This document shows positions 1-5,678 of a stretch of 11,071 nucleotides of DNA, one piece after another; positions within the stretch are counted from its first letter, which is position 1, and each line of letters starts with the position of its first letter. The notes under the pieces were generated by a model. That model worked only from the letters and a program-made list of their open reading frames with translations, was not told the DNA's origin and did not search any database. Source of the stretch: JAYFRE01 sp034926235. GTDB taxonomy: Bacteria; Pseudomonadota; Alphaproteobacteria; Rhodospirillales; Magnetospirillaceae. The position numbers and the translations under genes were made by a program. The stretch spans positions 1 through 11,071 of the forward strand of contig JAYFRE010000055.1 of NCBI GenBank assembly GCA_034926235.1, given 5' to 3'.

Positions 1-917
1 TTGGGCTGGTGTGCGGCACGCTGGGATGCGCCCTGTCGCCATCCTTCCTCTGGCTGTGCCTTTGCCGATGCGTGACCGGATTTTTCGCGGCGGGACTGAT
101 CGCTGTGTCCCTGGCTCTGATCGGCGACAGGACGCCGGTCATGGAGCGTCAGAAGCATGTCGGGCGCTTCATGGGAATCGTGTTCCTGGGACAGGCCATG
201 AGTGTCGGGTTTGGTGGATTACTCGCTCAATACGTTTCCTGGCGCATCGTCTTTGCCATCTTTGCGGTGGTTGCCTTGCTCGTCTATGGCTTGTTTTTAC
301 GGCTCAGCGACGATTTGCCCCGCAAGCCGGCACCGAATTTTGCCGAGGAACTGGTTCGAGCTATCGCCACGCGGAAGGGGCGCACGGTTTATCTGCTGGC
401 TTTCGCCACGGGAACCCTGCTGCTGGGGATCTATGGCTTCATCGGCGCCTACCTGCAGCAGCTTGGGGGGCTTACCCCCTTGCAGGCTGGCGGCGTCCTT
501 ATGCTGTTCGGCTTCGCCAGTCTGACCGCCGGCTCCTCCATGGGCCGTATCACCCGGAAGATGGGCCGGAAAGGAACAGCCCTGATCGGGGCGGCCCTCG
601 GGGGGGTCGCCGCCGGTCTGCTGGCGTCATCGTCCCACTGGGGAATCGATGCGATAGCGGTGGTGGCGCTTGGGCTCGGATATGTTTTCGTGCAATCGAC
701 CCTGGCGACGCTGGCGTTCGAAGTCGGTTCCAGCGGCCTTTCTTCCGGCTTGGTCGGGTTGGGCCTGTTCGGGGGAGGGGGTATCGCCTCGGCAGCGGGT
801 GGCTTCATCTTGGCGTATGACGGTTATGACGCGCTGTGGCATGCCTTCGTCATCGGAACCGTACTCCTCATCGTTGCCATTCTTAAGGGCCGAGATGCTT
901 TCAGTGCCCCTTGTTAG
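1..917 (+). CDS. MFS transporter, C-terminal part (5' end outside window)
   Basis: Inner-membrane major facilitator superfamily transporter, probably a drug/metabolite efflux-type (DHA1-like) permease; the substrate cannot be read. The frame is open to the left edge, so the gene is truncated at its 5' end: about 304 residues remain, and roughly the first two membrane helices and the first GxxxDRxGRR loop are missing. What remains matches the family: an Arg/Gly-rich helix leading into IGDRTP, then GRFMG...GGLLAQ...SWRIVF (helices 4-5, residues ~54-85), a basic cytoplasmic loop (~103-128), and six further hydrophobic helices. A second motif-A copy (GSSMGRITRKMGRKG, ~177-191) lies between helices 8 and 9. 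The end at a TAG codon after a final helix is a natural C-terminus. It converges on the minus-strand operon and so is not co-transcribed with it. Family call is firm, subfamily is not. Confidence 0.88.
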   Translation, partial: GLVCGTLGCALSPSFLWLCLCRCVTGFFAAGLIAVSLALIGDRTPVMERQKHVGRFMGIVFLGQAMSVGFGGLLAQYVSWRIVFAIFAVVALLVYGLFLRLSDDLPRKPAPNFAEELVRAIATRKGRTVYLLAFATGTLLLGIYGFIGAYLQQLGGLTPLQAGGVLMLFGFASLTAGSSMGRITRKMGRKGTALIGAALGGVAAGLLASSSHWGIDAIAVVALGLGYVFVQSTLATLAFEVGSSGLSSGLVGLGLFGGGGIASAAGGFILAYDGYDALWHAFVIGTVLLIVAILKGRDAFSAPC

Positions 918-1073
918 AGGCGGCTTCGGAAAATCGGACAGAGCGATACGCTAATCCCGACCGATTGTTGGACGCCCGATCCGCTTTGGCTGCCTGCGAG
1001 GCCAGTTTGCGGTGCGCTTTGATCGATATTTACGCCGCCGCCGGGGCGGATGACGCGATGATGAGATTGTGGC

Positions 1074-2804
1074 TTACACTGTTCCCCATGCAGCCGACGG
1101 CGTCCTGGGCGTCACGTCATGATTGCGGCTCTGGGCCCCATAGCGTTGGGCCAGATCGATGTGATGCGTATGAAAAACCCCGACAGTCTGGCGATGGGCG
1201 ATGCTGATGATGGCGGTGTCGGGCAGTTTGGCGAAGATCAGGCGGTAGAGCTGGGCCTCCGCCGCTTCGTCCAAGGCCGACGTGGCTTCGTCGAGGAACA
1301 GAAAATCGGGCCGGATCAGCAAGGCGCGGGCGAAAGCCAGGCGTTGCTGTTCGCCGGGGGAAAGGCGCTGGCTCCAGGTTTCTTGCACGTCGAGCTTGTC
1401 CGCCAGGGCTCCCAGGCCGCAGGCTTGCAGCGTGGCGCGGATGGCGTCGTCCTCATGGGCCTCGGCGGCTTGGGGATAGCAAACGGCGCGGCGCAGGCTG
1501 CCAACCGGCAGATACGCCCGTTGCGGCAGGAAAAGGGCCTGGGCGTTTCTGGGCAAGATGATCTGCCCGTCGAAATAGGGCCATATCCCGGCGATGGCGT
1601 TGAACAAGGTGCTTTTGCCGCAGCCGGACGCGCCGCTCAAGAGGGTGCGGCTGCCGGGCTGAAAGCGCAGATCGAGGTCGTTCAGCAACGCCCCGCCATC
1701 AGGAAGGTTCAGGGTCAGACCGTCCAGGACCAGTTCGCGGCTGGCGACGGGTTCGGCGCGGTGCGACGACGGCCCGGCCGCCGCCGCCGCCGTGGCTTTG
1801 CGGAACTGCCGCAGGCGGTCAAAGGTCGCCTTCCATTCGGCGATGCCGCTATAGGCTCCGACCAGCCAGGACAGCGCGCGCTCGGTCTGGATGAAGGCCG
1901 ACGCGGCCTGCATCAGCGTGCCCAGGGTGATGGCTCCCGCGAAATAGTGGGGCATCACCACCAGATAGGACATCAACGAGCTGATCAGGCCGTGGGCGCT
2001 GACGAACGCGCCCAGCAGGGTTTCGCGGCGGATGATCTGTCTGAGATTGCCCAGCACATAGCCAAAGCGGCTTTTCAGATCGCGCAGTTCCTCTTGCTCG
2101 CCGCCATAAAGGGCGATGCCTTGGGCATATTCGCGGATGCGGACCAGACCATAGCGGAAATCGGCTTCAAACCGCTGATGGGTGACGTTGAATTCGGTCA
2201 AACGCCGACCGATCAGGACAGCCAGCCAGTTGGCGATTCCGGCATAAATCAGGGCGATCCACAAGATATAGCCCGGAATGGCGTGTCCTTCGACGGTGAA
2301 GGATTTCGAGATGGTCCAAAGGATGCTCACAAAGGCGCCCAGGCGAACCATGGTGCTGATGAAGCTGAAGATCAACGTGATGGTGCGGTGGCAGAATTGC
2401 TGGATGTCTTCGGCGATGCGCTGATCGGGATTGTCGGCGAGGGGTGCCGACCATTGCAGGCGGAAATAGGCCTGACGGTCCAGCCAATGCGACAAAGACA
2501 GACCCGTCAGCCTTTCGCGCCAGCGCAATTCGGCGGTCCGGCGCAGGAAATTCTGCGCCAGGCTGTCGGACACGGACGCGATGAACAACAGCGCCCACAA
2601 CGTGATCTGCTGATAGAACGCATCGATGTTGCGTTCTTGCAAGGCGTTGTAGAACGAGGCGTTCCATTTGTTGAACCATACGCTGATCTGCACCCCGACA
2701 AGGCTTAGGGCCAGGATGACGACCAGCAGGGCGATGTTGCGCTTGTGCTGATGGCCGGTCAGAAACGGCTTGAGCAGAAACCAGAAATCCTTGAGCAGGG
2801 TCAT
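1074..2804 (-). CDS. YddA/FusD-type ABC transporter, fused permease and ATPase
   Basis: Inner-membrane ABC half-transporter of 576 residues, expected to act as a homodimer. The N-terminal part (~1-335) is a six-helix ABC_membrane_2 / SbmA-BacA-like domain with the family-typical stretches FNKWNASFYNALQ and LRWRERLT. The C-terminal part (~355-550) is a nucleotide-binding domain: Walker A GASGCGKST 391-399, Q-loop LPQ ~426, signature LSPGEQQRLA 481-490, Walker B FLFLDE 501-506, switch His537 in IAHR. The LSxGEQQR signature is that of YddA-, Rv1819c- and ABCD-type transporters, known for peptide, B12 or acyl cargo. In E. coli yddA and Pectobacterium fusD such a gene accompanies a TonB receptor and an M16 protease, exactly as here. 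The ATG overlaps the preceding stop as ATGA; its Shine-Dalgarno is weak, suggesting translational coupling. The last ~25 residues after the H-loop are not recognisable as family sequence. Direction of transport is unknown. Confidence 0.9.
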   Translation of the reverse strand: MTLLKDFWFLLKPFLTGHQHKRNIALLVVILALSLVGVQISVWFNKWNASFYNALQERNIDAFYQQITLWALLFIASVSDSLAQNFLRRTAELRWRERLTGLSLSHWLDRQAYFRLQWSAPLADNPDQRIAEDIQQFCHRTITLIFSFISTMVRLGAFVSILWTISKSFTVEGHAIPGYILWIALIYAGIANWLAVLIGRRLTEFNVTHQRFEADFRYGLVRIREYAQGIALYGGEQEELRDLKSRFGYVLGNLRQIIRRETLLGAFVSAHGLISSLMSYLVVMPHYFAGAITLGTLMQAASAFIQTERALSWLVGAYSGIAEWKATFDRLRQFRKATAAAAAGPSSHRAEPVASRELVLDGLTLNLPDGGALLNDLDLRFQPGSRTLLSGASGCGKSTLFNAIAGIWPYFDGQIILPRNAQALFLPQRAYLPVGSLRRAVCYPQAAEAHEDDAIRATLQACGLGALADKLDVQETWSQRLSPGEQQRLAFARALLIRPDFLFLDEATSALDEAAEAQLYRLIFAKLPDTAIISIAHRQTVGVFHTHHIDLAQRYGAQSRNHDVTPRTPSAAWGTV

Positions 2805-4105
2805 GCTGGATCTCGTGGAGCAAAAGCGCTCGTCGGGACGTGGGCTGGGCCGCGATGGAGGACCAGGGGGCCGAACGCCAAGACGCAGATCAGGCCGGGC
2901 AGGCCGGCCAGCAGGGGCAGAACCGCTTCAACCGGATGAAAGCGTTTCTGACGCCGCCGGATGACGACCAGGATCAGGGTCGAGCCCAGGCAGCCCAGGG
3001 CCGCGAGAAGCGGCGAACTGGCCGGTTTGAGGCGCAACGTCACGCGGCCTTCGCCGGGTTTGAACTGGACCAGCGAGAACGGGAACAGCAGGGACGCCGC
3101 TTGCCGTTGGTTTTGGATGCGGGCGCGATAATCGTCGGGCCGCGCCGTTTCGAAGCGGCGAATCCGGTTGTAGCTGCGGTCGGTGACGACAGAGACGACG
3201 GGCAGGGTGTAGGGATCGCGCAAATCCGTCACCGCGACGGTGTAATTCAGCGGATCGCTGCGCAGCGTTGCCGCGTGGTCGCCGGCGTTGAACCCGTCTG
3301 CGGGCAGGCTGACCAGACCGCCGCGATAGGTGACCAGTTGGATGGCGTCGTCGCTGACCACCGCGCCGATGAATTCGCGGCGGGCATGTTCGCTGACGAT
3401 CACCGAGCGCACAGGGCCGGATGCCTGCAGCCCCAAATCGCGCACGGACGGCTTGCCCTGGACCATTTTCATCTGGAACAGCCGCGAACGGGAATCGACC
3501 AGCAGATATCCTTCGTCGAATTCCTTGAGCGGGTTGGGATTGCCGCCAAGCGCCAGCAGCGGCCAGACCACGCCGGCCTTGTTCAAAGCATCGGTGAACT
3601 GGGCCGATTTAGCCTCGTCGGGGCTTCCGTCCGCCGTGCGCAGGAACGTCACGCCGGCGGGATCGACCCGGAACATGTCGTCGGGCAGGGACAGCCGGGT
3701 TTCCCAAGGCGCCGATTCCAGCAATGTGTTGAGATTGATCTGGGGCGCGTTCCAACGCTGCGGGTCGAACGGTTGCACCTGCATTTCGCGCTTGGCCAGA
3801 TCGGGCGTGACGGCATGCCCGGCGACCGTGGCCGGGAAATCGCCATGCTTGGCCAGATCGGCGAAATAAAGGAACGGCAAGGCGCGCCGATAATCCTCGG
3901 CGGTCTGCGGCTTGCCTGCTTCGTCGCGGTATTGCGTCTTGTCGAAAGCATCGGTGCGGATGTGAAACTGGCCGGTGACGGCGCTGTAATAGGCGGTGGT
4001 CCGAACCCGTTCCGGCTGTGTCGCCCTGAGCAACAGATTGGGGGCAAGCCAGGTCAGGGCGACGATGCCGACGATCATCAAGGACAGGCGGGATAGGGAA
4101 ATCAT
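2801..4105 (-). CDS. DUF4857-like membrane-anchored periplasmic protein, ABC-2 accessory
   Basis: Protein of 434 residues with one N-terminal helix (~8-27), a large soluble domain (~30-365) predicted to be periplasmic, and two C-terminal helices (~366-383 and ~394-416). The central stretch around residues 130-225 (ESAPWETRLSLPDDMFR, then KSAQFTDAL, then LKEFDEGYLLVDS) resembles my memory of the DUF4857 family, which tends to sit beside ABC-2 ATPase/permease pairs; this is from memory and unverified. No enzymatic motif is visible. The start at 4105 was chosen because a GAAGGG site precedes it by 9 bases, the hydrophobic anchor follows at once, and the ATG overlaps the permease stop as TGATG; a longer reading upstream would only run through the permease gene. 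Its end overlaps the next ATG by 4 bases. Likely the third component of the ABC complex encoded with its two upstream neighbours. Confidence 0.72.
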   Translation of the reverse strand: MISLSRLSLMIVGIVALTWLAPNLLLRATQPERVRTTAYYSAVTGQFHIRTDAFDKTQYRDEAGKPQTAEDYRRALPFLYFADLAKHGDFPATVAGHAVTPDLAKREMQVQPFDPQRWNAPQINLNTLLESAPWETRLSLPDDMFRVDPAGVTFLRTADGSPDEAKSAQFTDALNKAGVVWPLLALGGNPNPLKEFDEGYLLVDSRSRLFQMKMVQGKPSVRDLGLQASGPVRSVIVSEHARREFIGAVVSDDAIQLVTYRGGLVSLPADGFNAGDHAATLRSDPLNYTVAVTDLRDPYTLPVVSVVTDRSYNRIRRFETARPDDYRARIQNQRQAASLLFPFSLVQFKPGEGRVTLRLKPASSPLLAALGCLGSTLILVVIRRRQKRFHPVEAVLPLLAGLPGLICVLAFGPLVLHRGPAHVPTSAFAPRDPA

Positions 4106-4776
4106 CAGCGTCCACCCTTCACGCGTTGGGCTGCCGCTTCGAGGGGCAGCAGCCAGGGGAGGCAGACCAGCACGTACCAAATAAGGCCGCCGGTCATCAC
4201 GGCGAAGCCGAGAAGCGGGGTCAGCATCGAGATGTAGGCGAACGCGGCCAGGGCGATGGCCAGACGGCGAAATCCCGCCGGTTCGGCGATCACCGCCGCC
4301 GTAGCCAGATAGGCGACGGCTCCGGCAAGGGTCCATGGCAGGGCTGTTTCAACCATTGGTCCCACCAGTTCGGCTGGAAAGTGCAAGGCCAAGGCCAGGA
4401 TCGCCCACAGGCCGCCCAGGGCCAGCAGCGATATCGCGGCCATGCAGGCCAGCCCGACGGCGGCGGGCAGATACAGCGCCCGCCAGTGCGATGTCGGCAA
4501 ATGGAACAAAAGGCGCAAACGTTTGCCGGAGCATTCGGGCAGATACTGAACGCAGGCATACCACACGCCCGCCAGCGGCAAGGCGTAGGCCAACTTGTCG
4601 AAATAGATTCCCTGCTTGTAAACCAGTGCGTTCCACAACTGGGTCGGGCCGTGATTGGCGCGCAGGCCGCGCAGGGACAGCCAGGCATCGATCAGAGCGC
4701 CGATGATCAGCAACAGCGGAATCCAGGCCAGCTTGCGCAGCTTGATCCATTCCTTGAACAAAAGGGCGGTGTTCAT
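4105..4776 (-). CDS. ABC-2 type permease, six helices
   Basis: Integral membrane protein of 223 residues, the likely transmembrane partner of the ATPase gene just upstream. Hydrophobic segments lie at about 14-35, 62-80, 98-116, 118-133, 143-163 and 168-210 (the last probably two helices). A short N-terminal amphipathic stretch (LLFKEWIKLRK) and the basic loop KRLRLLFHLPTSHWRAL (85-101) after the second helix are typical of ABC-2 permeases, where that loop contacts the ATPase. The start at 4776 is supported by GAAGGA about 10 bases upstream, which overlaps the ATPase stop codon; a longer open frame to 5283 only runs through the ATPase gene in the wrong frame. The stop overlaps the next start (TGATG). 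The sequence alone gives no substrate. Confidence 0.82.
   Translation of the reverse strand: MNTALLFKEWIKLRKLAWIPLLLIIGALIDAWLSLRGLRANHGPTQLWNALVYKQGIYFDKLAYALPLAGVWYACVQYLPECSGKRLRLLFHLPTSHWRALYLPAAVGLACMAAISLLALGGLWAILALALHFPAELVGPMVETALPWTLAGAVAYLATAAVIAEPAGFRRLAIALAAFAYISMLTPLLGFAVMTGGLIWYVLVCLPWLLPLEAAAQRVKGGR
4115..4120 (-). promoter_or_regulatory. Ribosome binding site deciding the DUF4857-like start
   Basis: GAAGGG lies 9 bases upstream of the ATG at 4105, inside the end of the permease gene. It supports this start, in TGATG overlap with the permease stop, over the longer open frame. Confidence 0.6.
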
Positions 4777-4786
4777 GGGGCGAAGA

Positions 4787-4792
4787 TCCTTC
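4787..4792 (-). promoter_or_regulatory. Ribosome binding site of the ABC-2 permease on the ATPase stop codon
   Basis: GAAGGA overlaps the TGA stop of the ATPase gene and lies 10 bases before the ATG at 4776, fixing the short 223-residue reading of the permease. Confidence 0.6.
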
Positions 4793-5678
4793 AATATCGG
4801 CCGGTCAGGCCGATGAACGCGTCCTCGAAGGACATTTCGACCGTTTCGAGAGTCTCGAAGGGCAAGCCCGAGGCCGCCAGATAGGCGGTCACCTCGGCGA
4901 GCGGCGCGTAGGAATAAAGCGAGAGGCTGCGGGGGTTGCGCTCGACATTGAGCAACGGCCCCGCCGCGACGATGGCGTCGCTGGCCTCGGTGCGCGGCAT
5001 GCGGTATTGCTTGAACGAGGACGAGAAATCCCGCTTGTCGCAAGACGCGATGACGTGACCTTTTTGCAAGATCACCATCTTGTCGATATAGCGGTCCAGT
5101 TCCTGCACGACATGGGACGTCAGCAAAACGGTGGTGCCGCGCATCTGCACGTAATCGTAAAGATATTCCAGGAAAAGGCGGCGGTAGCCGACATCGAGCC
5201 CCATGGAATAATCGTCGAGAATCATCAGCCGGGGGTTTTGCGCCAGGATCAGCCCCAGCACGACTTGCGAGCGTTGGCCGCACGACAGCCGGGAAATCTG
5301 CTGGGACCGCGAAACGTCCAGCCGGCCGACCAGATCGTCATACACCGAGCGATCCCAACGCGGATAAAAGGGTGCATAGAAGCGTTCGATTTCGTCGATG
5401 GTCATGAAGTCGTACTGCACGAAGCCTTCGTGCAGCAGGCCGATGTCGCGGCGGACCTCGGGGGGGATGGCGTGGCTGGGGTGGCCCAGCACATGGCATT
5501 GCCCCGCCTGGGGCTGCAAAAAGCCCATCAGAATGTTGATGGTGGTGCTTTTACCCGCGCCGTTCTTGCCGAGCAGCCCGAAAATGCCGCCGCCATCGAC
5601 GGTCAAATCAATGCCGTTCAGAACGGGTTTTGCGCCGTAGCTGTGGCGCAGCCCCGCACATTGGATTACCGGGCTCAT
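4791..5678 (-). CDS. ABC-2 type transporter ATP-binding protein with atypical motifs
   Basis: Cytoplasmic ATPase subunit of 295 residues that should energise the permease encoded next to it. Walker A is GKNGAGKST (37-45), the signature is LSCGQ (131-135), the D-loop is GLD (160-162) and the switch His is 189 in TSHVVQELD. Three positions depart from the canonical pattern. Walker B reads LMILDD (151-156), so Asp156 stands where the catalytic Glu is expected. The Q-loop reads IGLLHEGF (79-86) with no Gln. The signature carries Cys in place of the third residue, usually Gly or Ser. The C-terminal region (~225-295) ends in SFEDAFIGLTGRY, as in ABC-2 ATPases that carry a regulatory extension. The ATG is embedded in the protease stop (ATGA) and preceded by AAGGTGA at 7 bases. 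A 14-base gap separates it from the permease gene. Confidence 0.88.
   Translation of the reverse strand: MSPVIQCAGLRHSYGAKPVLNGIDLTVDGGGIFGLLGKNGAGKSTTINILMGFLQPQAGQCHVLGHPSHAIPPEVRRDIGLLHEGFVQYDFMTIDEIERFYAPFYPRWDRSVYDDLVGRLDVSRSQQISRLSCGQRSQVVLGLILAQNPRLMILDDYSMGLDVGYRRLFLEYLYDYVQMRGTTVLLTSHVVQELDRYIDKMVILQKGHVIASCDKRDFSSSFKQYRMPRTEASDAIVAAGPLLNVERNPRSLSLYSYAPLAEVTAYLAASGLPFETLETVEMSFEDAFIGLTGRY

Noticed and set aside
465..479. G-run/C-run hairpin (GGGGG, CTTA loop, CCCCC)
   Set aside because: It lies in the middle of the MFS coding sequence (Gly-Gly-Leu-Thr-Pro) with no T run. It is explained by codon choice.
1035..1049. GC-rich hairpin (CCGCC, 5-base loop, GGCGG) just past the operon end, candidate terminator
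   Set aside because: Only five pairs, and no T run follows on either strand, so an intrinsic terminator cannot be claimed. A Rho-dependent end is as likely.
911..1207. Possible small + strand gene of 98 codons in and beyond the convergent gap, starting at TTG
   Set aside because: It overlaps the MFS stop and then runs antisense into the ABC gene, with no clear ribosome site or conserved character. The stretch with CEASLRCALIDIYAAAGADD looks faintly protein-like but is too short to support.
1119..2708. Long open frame (529 codons) on the + strand opposite the YddA-type ABC gene
   Set aside because: Its product is rich in Gly, Gln, Asp and Arg without a domain or hydrophobic pattern. It mirrors a clear ABC transporter on the other strand and is a GC-driven antisense shadow.
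2840..4096. Open frame of 418 codons on the + strand opposite the DUF4857-like gene
   Set aside because: Low-complexity Gln/Arg/Gly/Asp composition with no recognisable motif. The minus-strand reading has membrane helices, a ribosome site and coupled junctions.
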